This document shows positions 11,021-26,000 of a stretch of 64,000 bases of DNA, in pieces. The stretch's first letter is position 1. Every line of letters begins with the position of its first letter. A program made the translations under genes and the position numbers. The DNA is from Micropterus salmoides (taxonomy: Eukaryota; Chordata; Actinopteri; Centrarchiformes; Centrarchidae): the NCBI RefSeq assembly GCF_014851395.1, contig NW_024044681.1, positions 8,454,065 through 8,518,064 on the forward strand, in the 5' to 3' direction. The notes beneath the pieces were generated by a model. It ran no database searches and was not told where the DNA came from. It saw nothing but the letters and a program-made list of their open reading frames with translations.

Positions 11021-14000
11021 TTGCATGAAAACGATGGCATTTCCAACTATCTTTACTAACTAAATATTTCCAGAGCTGAAATATATTTAGTTTCATATCA
11101 AGCCATATTTTAGCACTGTACAAAACAAAATAATCCGTTGTTGTACTATTTTTGTTACTGTAATTTAAATGTTAAAGAGCCTTGTGTGTGACTACTGCAT
11201 AATAATAATGATAGTTATAATCACTTTTGCTGATCAGATGTCATTTTTAGTTTTGCAAGAGCATCATTGGATTTCGCTTCAATTATGGTTTGTTTAAAGA
11301 GGTCATTATGCTCATTTTCACGTTCAAAATCTTATTTTAGGTGTCATTTTCACCATGCGTGTTGATGGCTTCTTTTTACCTATGGAGTGATACATCTTGT
11401 CTCTACAAGATCTTTGTTGGGAGTTGCACATGCGCAGTTCCTAGTTAAGGACTACTAGCCAGTCAGAAGCAGAGTAGGGTGGGTCATGAGAAGCCGGTAA
11501 ACACGGCTTTGGTTCAGCTGGACATGTTCCCCTTACCAGCTTAGCAACATGGACTGGAGCGAGAGTTTCAGAGTGGTGAGTTATTAATCTGTAACAAAAG
11601 TATCTTTCATCCATAAAGTTTTAACTGAGCTCTGTCTCTACATCACAGGAACAACTTTATGTCCACTGACTACCTGGAGGGTAGCTAGTGTTTGGAAGGG
11701 AGAGGAGAGCTGTGTGCTGCAGCTCACTGTTTTTCCAACGGTGTTTTTGCGGGCGTGTCGGAGTAGCTGCTTGGCAAGCGTTATGATGCTCATTTTGCTT
11801 TGTCATTACAAGGATGAAAGGGAAGCGGCTGGACTACAAACGAGCTGTTTTCAGGCAGTTCAGAGCAGAGTTTTCTGTGGGAGATGGGAACTCCATGTGG
11901 GCTGGACTTTGGGATTCTTCATTTGGAAAACCTATTACATGCACAAAAAAGGTATTTAACTCAATAAAGGAGAGGAAAACCCCCCAAAGCACAATATGAC
12001 CTCTTTAAAGAAACCTTACTGAGCCTTCTAGAGACCTGAGAACAATCAAAATGCCAAAAATTGGAATACAGCACTAAATAAATGCACTATTATAGAGATA
12101 GGAGATACTGTATTGTTGCCGTAACTGAGCTTTTCAGTCTGTTTAATTTAAAAGCTATAGAATGAATGAAAAATATTAAAATGAGTCAGCCCTCCAGCTT
12201 AAAAGAAACAGTATTATATATGCATATAAAGGAAGGACAAACTAACAGTAACTTACAATTTAATATGGATTGCTGTATTTTCTAAAACTGAATCCAATGT
12301 AATATTTGTATAACAGTGGCACATAATACACTTATCTAGAAAAAAGACTCAATCAAACCCCACTGATTTTACAAAAGATCAATTTATTAGTCATGGTGGA
12401 GCTTTGTCAAGTCTGAAAAAACTAAGTCTGATGATGTCTGATGAAGGGTCAAACGTGAGATTGAAAACTGCTATGTTTTAACAGAAGTGTACTGAGATTA
12501 AACAGTGTGGATGTTTATCTAATCAGTAGCTTTTTTGTCCTGGAACTTTACGGAAGTGCCTATTAAATCAGTGGGATACTGTACTAAATTTAGTTTACAA
12601 AAATCTGTAAAGCTGATCTAATTTTAGAATATACAGAAAATATGTATCGAAATATAGTCAACATTTCATATTTTGTTTATTGGTTTCCTATAAAATTTTG
12701 GCTAAGGGGTGAATTCACAAAGAATGGTTTGCAAACGCAATCTGTCCTGTCTCAATGTACGATTCACAAAATATACTGTGTTAATGATATTACAGCACAA
12801 AAGCGCCCATAAAGGTTTGCAGATGAGTGCAATTTCCCCTTGTTTTGCATCTGATTGTGGTTATCCATTTGGCAGTATAAACAATGGCTATGTGCCAAGA
12901 ACACAGTAGGCGGGATGGCAGAGAAAGGGAGAAAAATGAAATGTTCAGACCGCAAGCTACAAGTCCTGACCAACGAGGTGCAGAGGCATTCCTTAAAAAT
13001 TCAGGCAAGGAATTTAACAGACAGAGAGAAAACGTGTTTGGGATTAAATATCCCAATCTGTCAGTGCTGTTGATGTTTTCATATGCACATCTTCAGACTG
13101 TAAAAGAAGCATGCTTTGAAGTGGAGGACAAAAGAAAAAATATCACAGTGGCATACAAACTTGTCAAACGGGCAGAGGTCCCCCCTGAAGAACGGCCTTT
13201 AAATAGCATTAAGTAAAAAATGCTCCAGACGAATCTTGGCCTGGAGGGAATTAACATAGGCTAGTGTCTTTTACAGGACTTTGAAAGTAAGTTTACTATT
13301 ATTATTATCCATCCATCCATCCTCCCATCCTCAACTGCTTATCCTGCGCACAGGGTCGTGGGGTATTATTATTATTTATTTTTAGGCCATATGGTCCACA
13401 AATTTGCCTTTTATGTTTCATTTGTTTAACTGGGATAAGTTTGTCTAAAAATGTATGCCTAGCCCTTTCTCTACTATCGAGACTGTAGTCACCTAAAACG
13501 TGAAGGAACCCCATCCCACCTCCAACTACCAGCCTTTAGTTTAGTAGCCACAAATGCAGACTTCTGAGCAGTTTAATTTGGCCTGTCTTTATCTCATGAT
13601 TCCATCCATCCATCCATCAATTTTTATATTTATACCCGCTTATCCGTGCAGGGTTACGGGTGGGTTGGAGCCAACCCCCGCTGACACTGGGCAACATGAT
13701 ACGATGAGTTCAAATGAAATTTTGCAGTGTGGTCCACTCAGTTTGACTCTTCTACCATTGTTTGATGGAAATCATTTGATTAGCCTTGCTATCAATCTTA
13801 CCAATACTTTTACTTTCAATAAATCCATTGTTGTGTCATGACTCAGATGTAACAGAGGTGATGTGACAGCATTGTACTAACACTGAACCCCTGTATCAGC
13901 CTGACTAATCTGCTGTATTGTCTTTTGGCATGAACCGTGGAGGCATACAGCTTGAAGAATTACCTTTGCCAAGCTGATTCCACCAGGGACCTTGTAGGGG

Positions 14001-17000
14001 ACGTACTTCCTATAGATGTGTCCTACCCTGGAGCAAGGTATGTCCTCCATCCGTCCACCACACATCCACACCTACAGAGAGACACAGATGACAGAAAAGC
14101 TCTTTCATCAGATAGATCTATCTTGTATTTGGAAACTTAACATTCAAAGACAGAAAGTTGCGGAAAGCTAAAGGAAGGAGACGTTCAAGGAGATAAGCAG
14201 GAAACTGATGGCTAAGAAGAAAGACACATGAAGTACAATGTTTCTAACAGGCTTATAAATCCTAGGAGACTAAGGGGAGAGAGGAGTGAAGGGAGGGAGG
14301 AAGGGAGAGCCAATAACAATGAATTGGCACGATATCAGGGGAAGGAAAGAAGACCATATTTTGACATAGTGGTGACCTGACTTCTAAAGTAGCAGGGTCA
14401 GATTGGAGAAAGACTAAGCATCTAGGTTTAAACTTTGGTGGCACTGGAGAAAGAATGATAGTGGCAGCTTCAAAAACAGCTAAAAGCAAAAGCTTTTTAG
14501 GAAAACAAGGCATTCAGTTTCTCTGAAATATTGCAATTTGAACATGTTTTAAGCACCCCAATGTCTTAAGTAAAAACAAACCTTACTTTACAACAATTTT
14601 ATCTCTTTTCTCTTCCTTTCCCTTGTCTATCTCACATAGCAGAGACATTCAGCAGTGGCTCCTCATTTTAATCCTACCAACTAAAATGAAGACAACAGTG
14701 ATGATTTCCTTTCTTGGCTTGCAATGTTGAAAATAAAAAGGCAATGAATGAAGAGGATGAGAAAGAAAGACAGACTTGGAGACAGCAGGCGAGACTGAAA
14801 GGGGTTTTGTTTTTAAAACAATAGCAAAATGAGTGGGGAAATGAAAAGCTGGATTTAACATTTAAACAAATAGGTATGGGAAGAAAGAGGTGTAGGGCTT
14901 CCAAATTGTTTCAGCAGAGTGACGTCCTTTAATATGTAAAAAGGTTTGAGGCAGGCTGGAGCTGTTGGAAGTTCAAAAACACATCATCCGTGAAATAAGG
15001 CAAATGTCACTGCAATGGCTGGTCAGGTTTTGCGGAGATGGACTTATGCAAAAGAAAACCTGTGAGACCAAAAATTACCCTCTGCAGAACTGTGATGGAC
15101 AAGCTAGCCAACATGGACCCAACACGTTGCCAAGGATTAGGAATCATAAAGGGAGCTGATCCAGTCCTTATGCCAGGCGACGTAGATTATTTAGTAAGTA
15201 TTCATGGTCTCCAGAGGATGATCCCAAATCTTTCCTCGACAAATACACATTTATTCTTTAGCTAAAAGCTAAAGTATCACAACTGTTTTGTTTACATTCA
15301 TGACATGTTTTCAGAGATTTACAATAAAAAAAACATAGAAGACAAGTCTTACACTTACAAATGCTGAAAATGTACAAATCCAAGAATGCTGCACAATTTG
15401 ATTATGCAGTTTAGCCAAAATTACATTTTCTGTGAAAATAATGTGAGCTACCAACAGCCAATCTAGTCTGCATTTCTTCACATCACTGTCACCACTGCGC
15501 AACCATAGTCTCTCTGGTCTGTTGTACATGAAGTTCCACTGCCAGAGAACCAACTCAGATTACATGAGTATACTAAAACTCAACTACAAAACAACATAAT
15601 TCACTCTCACTGCATAAATAAAACATATTGCTGCAAGATAAAAATCCAGCATTGACTAAAAGTACAACTAAAACTCGAGTTGTCTCAAGTGGTGTCTTTG
15701 AGTAAATAAAACATAAATGCTTATAGTTTACTGTATTTCAGTGGCTCTGGTCGTATGTTTGCTTCAACTATACATGAATAATAATGACCTAAGTAAAGGC
15801 AATGGAGTGCCTCAAGGTTATTTCTGGCTCCTACATGCATCTGAATGGACTGACCCAATATTTTTTAAATAACAGATGGTTTACATGTAGATTTCATCCT
15901 GGGTTGACACCTGGACCAGAGGGCAAATACAGAAAGTTGGTAATAAGCAAGATACAAAGCATTCCACATGTCATAAACCATAAAGATAGTTTCTTTGGCC
16001 AGCCAATACTGTTTGATGGTGTTGTCGTGGAAAAATGCATCACAAAGCCAGTGCATTACGATGGTAGCAACAGCAATATTCTCCATTCTACTGTTATGAA
16101 TATTAAAACATCATGTAATTTATTATGTAATGTATGCTTTTAGAAAAGTTTTTCTTTGCCAGTTAGCTAACTTTTACTCAAAATAACTACTTTTCTGGCT
16201 CCATCCATGGAGCTTTAATTATTTCTGCCTCCAGAGCAACTCTGTCTTTGAGAAATGTTTGCATAACTGAAAATCCAATCCTGGTGTTGCCTTGCACTAT
16301 CCTCTCACTTGGCATGTGAGGTCATATTGCTTCCGTGCTCGGTGAGCATGTCTGTACTGTGTGAGTTGGAAATGCTCGATGTTCCCATACCAGTATGATC
16401 AGGATGGAGCTTTAGATTGCCTGTACCAATGCAGTGATTGCGTTTCACATGCGGGCAGGACCTGGGTGTCTGTGGGCACAACAGTTTGGTTTTAAGAATT
16501 AGCCTGTTAATTTTCTCACCTCAGGAGACCGGCTGTCTGCACTGTATCAGCTAATGGGGATCTTAATAAAAAAGGAAACCCAAATTGGATATCAGAGGGC
16601 ATAAAGCAGACTTAAGGGGCACAGCTAACCATGTAATTGTATGATCATCTTGGCCAAAATAATAACCTTGGTATGGGATATTAGCTCAATAATTACTGAA
16701 GTAAGATGAAAAGCTTCAAAACAGTATTAAAAGATGATAGATTTTCACACCAGGCTAAGTCCTGGGTCATGGCCGGTGTTAGTTGAAGCCTAGGATTTGT
16801 TTCACACTCACACCTTCAAATGTCTGTAGTCCCCACATTTTGCTCAGGGTTTAAACACTCAAGGGCAGGGTTACCCTTTACACTTTAGGGTTAAGGTGGA
16901 ATTATATATCTTGATGTATTGATTTATTGTCCAGCATCAGATTTCAACTGTTGAAACTACCACCACAACACTGAGCAGATGTATTATACATTATCAGGCT

Positions 17001-20000
17001 GCAGTGTTATTATTTTATACACCAAAGATATTGTATTTTAAGTGAGTTCGTGACATAACAAAATATGTTGCAGTTATGCATATAATTCATCAGTTGCACA
17101 ACTGTTTATAATTTCTGCCTACACAATGACAATGTGTATTTATAATGGCATTTGTTTTTGTTTTTTTTACATTTGATGCAATTTTATATTTGAAGCTTAT
17201 TTTACATATCGTATTTTTATTTATACCTACATTTTACTTTACTTTATTTTTTGTAGGCATTTCATGTCGAAAGCAAAGTAAGAATTTCAGTGTACAGGGA
17301 AACTTCTGACATACACTTTGAATCCTTGAAAAGAAGGTTACTCATTCTTTTTTTTTAAGCTTACTTGATGTTGTCTGTACCAACAATCACAACTGGCAGA
17401 GGAAGAATTGCTAAAAACTTCTATTACCAGGACATCACAACATTGCAACTGTTACAAACAACTGTTAAAATATAATTCATATGAATTTGATCTCTTACTG
17501 CTATGGCTAAGCTTTGGTTAGGTCTATTTAAACTAAGCTGTTAAGGTGAAGGAAAGATTGTGGTTAAAAGAAAACAACACTGACTGTTCGTAGAAAACAG
17601 GAAACTAAACAGGAATCATCACCCTCAGAGGTCATACATAAAGCTTTTGTTATGTGACTGAATCCAAAAGAAATAAGGATGATTCCATTGCCTGGGAACA
17701 TTAATTTCCAAGAGGTGCAATGATACAATGACAAAGGGCTAAAAAGGTGGCAGCATGGCTGGTTACATGTTGAGTAACATTTTACCTGTAATTTTAATTG
17801 GTTTGTAAAATAAATGAGCATTAAATTAGCCATTGGTTAATAATAAACACATAAAATGAAAACATAGTTGTTGATTTATTATATTGCATTTCTGTCAATA
17901 GATCCTTCTAAATGTTACACATTGATCTTTTAATCATTGGTTGATATAACTTTTTCCTTCTGTCCCAGTTAGAACTTTGGTTTTGTCTTCATGTTTTTTC
18001 CTGTGTTTAATCTTTCTTGGTTTGGGGTTTTGTCTTTTTCTTTGTAGCCTTGTTTATTCTTTTGTTCATTTGCATTTTAGTTCTGTGTCTTAGAGGGCTT
18101 TCACACCTTCCTCGTTTGGTCCGGACTTTCGTACTTTTCATTTTGGTCCAAACCAAAATTGCAGGTGTGAAAGCTCCCATGGACCACAGTCCAGAACAAA
18201 CAGACGAAATTTGGTCAGACGAAAAGAGGTAGTCTCGGTCCGGATCAAACTGAACCATGGTTCGGTTCTGGTGTGAAAGCATTTTTTGGATGGTTCGGAC
18301 TATTTTCAGGCAGTTTGGCGGTTGACGTGTAAACCGGAAACAAGCAAATGTACGGAGAAATGCATTGAAATAAGGACACAATTATAATTCTCCCGTGACA
18401 GATCATCTTTTCAAACAGATGGCCACTATAGAAGCACTGACACATGCATCTTTGGTTTCTCCTGAAACGGACGTGCAGCAGGATCGTTTGCCGTCTTCTC
18501 CTCCTTTCCTGTCGGCGACGTTACAATGTTTGCACAATGAAGACGTATAATTACGAATTTGAGCTAGCCTTCAGTATAGATGGATAGATAGTAATGCCAT
18601 AATAATAACACAGTGGCAAACATGCATATGTTCATTTTTTATTCATTCATTCTTGTCAAAGATACCCGCTGAACAGTTTAATAAACAAATCATTGTCAAG
18701 TACAGGGAGACGCAGCCCACATCGATGATGACGACAGGACGTTACATTATTTAGTTTTCTGTCTGCTAAGTGTTGGTTTGTGTTCTCTGTCTGGTGAGCG
18801 TTTATTTCACAGGGTTCAGTTCTTGTGTGCTTGTTTCCTGTTGTGTTTAGTTTGCGTTTTGATGTTCAGTTGTGTTTGTGCATTTTGCTCTGGTTCTGTC
18901 TGCTCCTGTGATCACTCTGCCCGCCTGTGTGTCTGTGTTCTGTCTAATTACCTCATGTCCTCCACCTGGTCTTGGTACCCCCCTGCTCGTTACCTGGTGT
19001 TTAAATGTTTGCTTGTTTTGTTACGTCTTTGTTACGTCCTCGTTCTATGTTGAGAGTTCAGACGTGCTGTTCAGACGTGCTGTTCTCCTTGCTTGGATTA
19101 TTTATCTGTGTTTTGGATCATTTCTCTACCTGTTTGGATTATAACTTTGCCTTTTTGGATTCTGCTTTGTTTGGACTCATGCCTTGTGCTCTAACATAAG
19201 CCTGTTTTTGTGTTGCTTAATAAATCCCTGGTTTTAACTGCATCCTCCTCACCATTGTCTGCATTTGGGTCCACACCTCTGCTCTCTGCCCCTGCACTCA
19301 GCCACCCAATCCTGTGAATTGATCATTTTTACCTTAAAGGATATCTCATACTGTTCTCCTCCCCAGATCTCCAGACCCGTGTCATATCCTCCCAGCTCCC
19401 AAAACCACTTCCTGTCCACAGCAAACAGTCCACCTGCCATCACTGGTGACCTGCAGGAAACACAAAATACAACACTCACTACTTGTACATGTTTTTCAAC
19501 AGCTGTACCTAAAACCATTACATTTACATAAAGAGCAACAGCATCACTTTCCACTTGTTGTTTGACTTTTTTAAATGAAATATTTCCCCACTTCTATTCA
19601 CAAACAACTTCAACACATTACAAGACCCTTTAGCTCATCACTTTATTGCAGCAAAGGAAGAAAGATGGAGACAGAGAAAGCAAGGAGACAATCAGAAATC
19701 ACCACCTAACAAATGAAATGTTAAAATGTCTACCTCAGGAACATTTTGTCAATCAAGAGAGAAATTTAAGGAGACATAAGCAGATGATAGAAATTGATTT
19801 GTGAGCTGTTTCACAAGGTTAAATGTGCAAATGAAGTTTGGATTAAATCAAAGCTGCGAACATACTGTGAAATTAAAATGGATTATTTAACTGAAAATTG
19901 TCTATTTTGGATAAATCATTGCTATTCAAATCGCAACCTGTCGATACTATTTTGGAAGAAGAAGGTATGTGATCGAGGCTGGGGGAAAATGAAAACATTT

Positions 20001-23000
20001 AGTTTTTTACAGTCCCTTGTATTAGAAATGTTGTGATCTTTTGTTTAAATATAGGATAGAGAGATATGAATGTTTCCCAATTACTGAAATGGTTGGTTAA
20101 AAAAGAAATCTATATCCCAAATTCCACCTTAAATAAAATGATGGCATTTATTTATGATTATACATCCATTAGTGTTGGTTTTGAAGGAATCGCAACAAAA
20201 AAAACTGTCAATACCATACAATTTTAAAATCACTCCTGTAGCAAAATACTGTATATTTCTATGAAGTTGATACATATGTTCAATATGTTCACTGTAGTTT
20301 CCCATTGAAAAACCATGTTTCATGTCTTCTGTGTTGCACTGCAGCCTCCTGATAGCTCCACTGAAACTAGTGTATCTATATTGGCAAAGTAACGATTGTT
20401 TGAAACATACAAGAGGTGACCCTGAATAGTCGAAGATTCGATGCTTCAACAGAAGGAACCTGATTCAACTACCAATCTCAGTCGACTCTTCACAGAGGCG
20501 TCAAAGCGAGTTAATATACAGGTGCATTTCAGAAAGTTAGAATATTGTGAAAAATTTCTTCCCGTAAGTCAAAAAGTAAAACTTTCATATATTCTACATT
20601 CATAGGGTAAACCACAGAAGGTCATTGCTGAAAGGACTGGCTGTTCACAGAGCCCTGGATCAAAGCATGTGCATGGAAAGTGTGACTGGAACAGAGATGA
20701 CCGCAGCCTTGAGAGGATCGTCAGGCAAAGCTGATTCAAGAATTCAAGAATTTAGGGAAGCTTCACGAGGAGTGGAATGAGGCTTGAGTCAGTGCATCAA
20801 GAGCCACCAGGCACAGACAGGTCCAGGAAATGAACACGTGTTGCACTCTTAGTGTCAAGCCACTCCTGAACCATAGACAGCATCAGAAGCGTCTTATCTG
20901 GGCTAAGGAGAAAAAAAACCTGAACCATTGCTCAGTGGTCCAAAGTCTTCTTTTCAGATAAAAGTAAATGTTGCATTCGATTTGGAAATCCAGGTCCCAG
21001 AGTTTGAGATTGAGTGGAGTGGCTCAGAATCTAAGTAGGCTGTTGTCTGCTGGTGTTGGTCCACTTTGTTTTCTCCAGTCAAGAGTCAATGCAGCATCTA
21101 CCAGGAGATTTTAGAGAACTTCATGCTTCCATCTGCTGACAAGCTTTATGGAGATGCTGATTTCCTTTTCCAGCCTAACTTGGCACTTGCCCACAGTTCC
21201 AACACCTCGAGTAACTGGTTTGCTGACCATGGTATTACTGTGCTTCATTGGCCAGCCAACTCGCCTGACCTGAACCCCATAAAGAATCAATTGGGTATTG
21301 TCAAGAGGAAAATGAGAGACATCAGACCAACAATACAGACGAGCTGAAGGCCACTATCAAAGCAACCTGGCCTTCCATAACACCTCAGCAGTGCCACAGG
21401 ATGATTTCCTCTGTGTCACGCAGCACTGATGCTTTAATTCATGGAAAAGGAACCCCGATTAACTATTGAGTGCATAAATTAAACCTTTTTCAGAACTTTT
21501 TATCTTTTCAGAAGGTCAACATTTCCATATTATAGATGCTTTAGTTTACCTTTTTGACTTATATTACAAAAAACATTATCTAAAATGGACCTGAACAGCC
21601 TATTATGATATAAATATCAGCATACAATGTTGTAAAGAAGAAGAAGCTTTTAATTAATATTTTTAAAGCATGTAAATGAATCCAAAATTGGGCGCACTGA
21701 TGCCCACTATTATATAGTTTTTAAACAGTACTTGGAAAAGGCCAGCGAGGTGCATGCAATTCTTGGCGGGCATGCACAACTCCGCACAAGACCAATGAAT
21801 GGCAGGAATGCAGAGCAGAGAGAAAAGGGTCAACAATAAGCCTCAGTTTAGCTGTAAATGTAAACTGTGTAAAATGTAAATGTGTAAGTTACAGTGACTA
21901 ATGAATAGAGACTGCAGCTCTGCAGCTTCTCTCTTACTCACACACACGATTTGACTGTAGGCTAGACTTGACAATTCTGATTTGACCATGTACATTCTTA
22001 GTCTGGGACACCTCTAAAACAAACTGAACATATGGGTCGAGACTGGATAAGTGGATTTTGATGCAGAAGTGATTTGAGGTTTCTATGAATTTATATATGT
22101 TGTTTGTTGGTATTCTGGGTCTCCGTCTGAATCCTCTGTAACTGCTGTGAATCCAAATTGACTGCAACTGCTGTCAACCATGAGGGAGCAAACAACTTTT
22201 CAGAGACATGTTTTTTAAGCCTACAGAATTAAAAACCCCAGTGGCAAAAAGCAAGATTCAGAATAAGACAATACACAGAGACACAGACAGTCAGAGATCA
22301 TGTATTTATGGTGGCAGTATTTTTCACCAGATAATGAAGATGCTCTGAACAGTGCAGAACCAATTAACCTACTACAGAGCACTGTGACTTCTGTCTGCTG
22401 TGACAAGCTCTGTGCTGCTGAGTGCAGGGCTTGTTAGCTGTTGTATTGCTGCTGTACTTGATTGTAGCTGCAGCACACCTGAGGCAGAAAAACTGGGGCA
22501 GCAGGTGCAGTATGTTTGATTTCTTGTGAGGAACCCAACTCTCTCCACCACACGCCTTACTTTTGCACGATTAATATAATACTGATCATAGAAATCACTC
22601 AAAACTCAGTTGGATTTTCTCATTTGAGACCCCAAAAGCAATGCGGTCCTCTTCAGTGCAAAAATATTAAAATATACACTTGCAGGTCCACTAGGCTGTC
22701 ATAGTTATGAACTTTTTATCTGGTAGAAGGCAGGCAGCCAGCAGGTAGTCTGCTCTTGCCAAAGTCATCCCTGAGGAAGATCAATTAAAGGAAACAGGGC
22801 GGCTACTGTATTGTCCGCAGAGAGAGAAACACTCCGGGTTTCCCACGCCTCATGAGCAGTGAGCACAGATATAAGTCCCGTGGTGATAACAGCCAGGTTC
22901 CTGCAGTTTTCCTTCTTCAAGGGTGAAAAGGATGAAATTAATCTAACAATGATTACAAAATGCTCTGTAATTCTCTCCCACACTCTTTTTTAAATGTCTT

Positions 23001-26000
23001 TAAACACATCTGCATCAATCTGACCAAACTGTTGTTTTTTTAATTTAACACTCATCCATCTTGTTTTACAGTGCATGTTCTTATTTCTAATGTAAGTAAA
23101 AACTATTTGGGTTGATGAAAACATCAATGTTTATGGTACCCTCTATGGGTTATGCTATCTACTGAGTCTAACCACTACACAACATCCATGTGTGATAGAC
23201 GGATGGCTTTCTTTGCTGCATGGTAAAAGAACGAATTTCCTATTTATTTTCTCAATGACAATACTGCTATATCTGCTAATAATAACAATGTTCACTACAT
23301 GGCCAATCAATTACACCCGTATCTGGATGTTTACCATTTCATTCCAAAACAATGGAAACTAATCTGCTGATTAACAACCCTATACTCTTCTGTGAGGACT
23401 TTCCATCAGATTTTGGAACATGGCTGCAGGGATTTCCTCCCAAGTCCTCCAACCTGAACGACAACTTAGGTAGTTTTAACCAACCTCCTAATATGACTCA
23501 TATGAGCGTATCCTACAAGTGCATTTGTCCATGCCACCCAAAACGGCAATGTCATCAACACATGGAGACCGTAATGACACAGAGGAGGTAAACCCCAGCT
23601 GCTTGGCAGATTGGTCTCAAGGACGTAGGGTTAGGGGCAACGGGGGGCTGCCAGCGCCTTAAGATTAACATAGTTAGCTAGCTAGCTTTTGCTAATGCTA
23701 ATACTAGTAAGCTAACATAGCTTACGCTACTTACACTAAAAGATATCTGTCTCAAATCAGTCTTCTTTCACATGACTATTTATAATACAGAACTGTCATG
23801 TTGTCAATTGTCATGTGCTTGCCTTGTACAGCCACTAGAGGTCGCTACCACAACATAAACATGAGTCATAATTTTGTGTGGATGAACGACCTATATGGTT
23901 GTTCAGTTACAAGAGCATTGTGAGTTCGGCCTCTGATGTTGGGCTATAACGCATGGCTTGCTGTCAGTGTTCCAGTTCATCCCAATGGTGTTGGGTGGGG
24001 TTCCTGTCAGGGCACTGGGCAGACCAGTCAAAGTCTTCCACATCAAACTGGGGAAAAAAAAATGTTATCTCAAGGCGCCAAATACCAAACGCTTTGAGTA
24101 AGCCTGACAAAGTGTTATTTGACGCACAAGGTACCCTTCAGCGTCCTTATGAAACACCTTTAGATTTAGGAAAAGATCATGGTTTTGGTTCGGTTTAAGC
24201 ACCAAAACTACTTTGTTAGTTTTAGGAAAAGATTGTGTTTTGGGTTGAAATAAGTATGTTACGTGACAGCGGATGGGTTACATCAAGATGGCTTCAATTA
24301 ATCCCAATGAAGGGAATTAATACCATCTTCCTGCTTACTGTATTTAGCTTTATTGGCATGAATGTATAACAACAATATTGCCAAAGCATCATACAAACTA
24401 CATAAAAACAATCAACCCCATACATTTCATTAAAGTAATTAAAGCATAAAGTAATCATGGGGAGTTTCTGTGTGTTTGATATGAATTCGAATTTGGGGTA
24501 TATTTGGGAAATGTTTGCAAAGTGTTTTTGTCTTAATGTTTTATATTTAAGGCATGAGGTTTGAAAGTGCAGCTCTGTCTCTACCTGTCCCCTGTCACAC
24601 TGGGAGCAGAGTCTCTCCTCTTGTGGTAGCCAGCTCTGTCTGTGGCGATTGTGGCCAGTGTGAATTCTCTTTTTAGGGTCAGATAACGCTGTAATTTACT
24701 TTGTGTTTTGGTCGTTTCTTTCCAGAATTCAATATATTTTTCTTTCTGCTCGCTGATTATTTGGTTTGGTCTGCTTGAGCTGGTGTTGCTGTCCTCAGGC
24801 TGTTGGGGACTTGTTATTGCAGAGAGCCTCAGGACCAGCTGGCTGAGGGGACTCTTCTCTGGTTTCAGCTCCTGGTATGTTAGGGCTTTGTGATGGTATG
24901 TCTGGGGGTTAACTGATTTCAAGGGATTGTAAAATTTAATTGATCTTTTCTGTATTTTTAGTAAGAGGATTATTGGCCGAGCTCTGCTCTGCACAGGTTA
25001 TTTGGTGTTTTTCTCTGAACCTGCAGGATGCTCTTACAGAACTCAGTATGGAAAGATTCTATGATTGTTTTGTCCCATTTCTCAAATTCATTATTTAGTT
25101 TTGGCCCCCAAATTTCGCTGCCATATAGAATTATCCAGATTTCAATTGGAATATAGTATATAATGTTTCTTTTTATTGCATAGAAAGCTCTCCTTGCTTT
25201 GTCCCTCAGATCTTTCACAGCCATGTTGTGGATTCCTGTGTATGTAATGTTGAGGCCAAGGTAAGTGTAGTTTTTTGTGTGTTGTAATTTAGTGGTGTCT
25301 AAATAGAAATTGTGTGAAACCTGATTTCTGTATTGTTTCTGAAAGATCATTATCTTAGTCTTTGCAGGAGCTTAAGGTGCTGCTGCAAACCTTCTTTAGT
25401 AGGTGAAAGCAACACTAAGTCATCTGCATACAGCAGACCTCTGATCTCTGCGTCGTTCAGTATAAGGCCAGGTGCTGTGGAACACTCTAATTGGTTCGTT
25501 AATTCATTGATATATAGATTGAAGAGAATTGGACTGAGATTGCATCCCTGCCTCACTCCCCGGCCCTGGGAGACGAACGCTTTTTGTCTGTTTGTTTCAA
25601 ATCTTTATGGCACATTCACTTTTTGTATACAAGTTCTTAATCAAATCATATGTTTTTCCTCCAATGCCACTTTCAAGTAGCCTATAGAAAAGGCATTCGT
25701 GCCAGATGGAATCAAAGGCTTTTTGAAAGTCAACAAAACAGGCATATACCTTTCTGGAGGGTAAATATATGGTCCGTTGTGCAGTGTCTCTCTCTCTCTC
25801 CCCAACTCAATCAACTGACTGAGGACTTTCTTCCACTTTCCTATTGTGCACTATGACAAACAGCTTAATTTAATTACTCTTTAATCCCCTTTTCAATTAG
25901 GTCTCTCCTGATTAAAATGACTTTGAGTCCCTTACTGTTCCTCCAGCTTCACCATCAGGTTGACATTTTTGGGTTTGTGTAAAATATCTGAACAACCATC

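Larger units (their letters stand above)
9951..13963 (-). other. galnt10: galnt10 intron F-G
   Basis: 4013 bp. It contains a (TG)n tract, a full MITE, a Harbinger-like relic and two CATC-type repeat pieces. Nothing recognised in 9951-10985, 11025-11290 or 12010-12700. Confidence 0.85.
14072..19332 (-). other. galnt10: galnt10 intron E-F
   Basis: 5261 bp. Nothing identifiable from 14072 to 17878: AT-rich unique-looking sequence with short open frames only, such as 15038-15265 and 15802-16143, which match no family I know. The part from 17879 to 19302 is repeat debris. Confidence 0.85.

Noticed and set aside
15038..16143. Short open frames 15038-15265 and 15802-16143 as possible nested genes
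   Set aside because: No recognisable domain, no splice partners, no start context; not supported.
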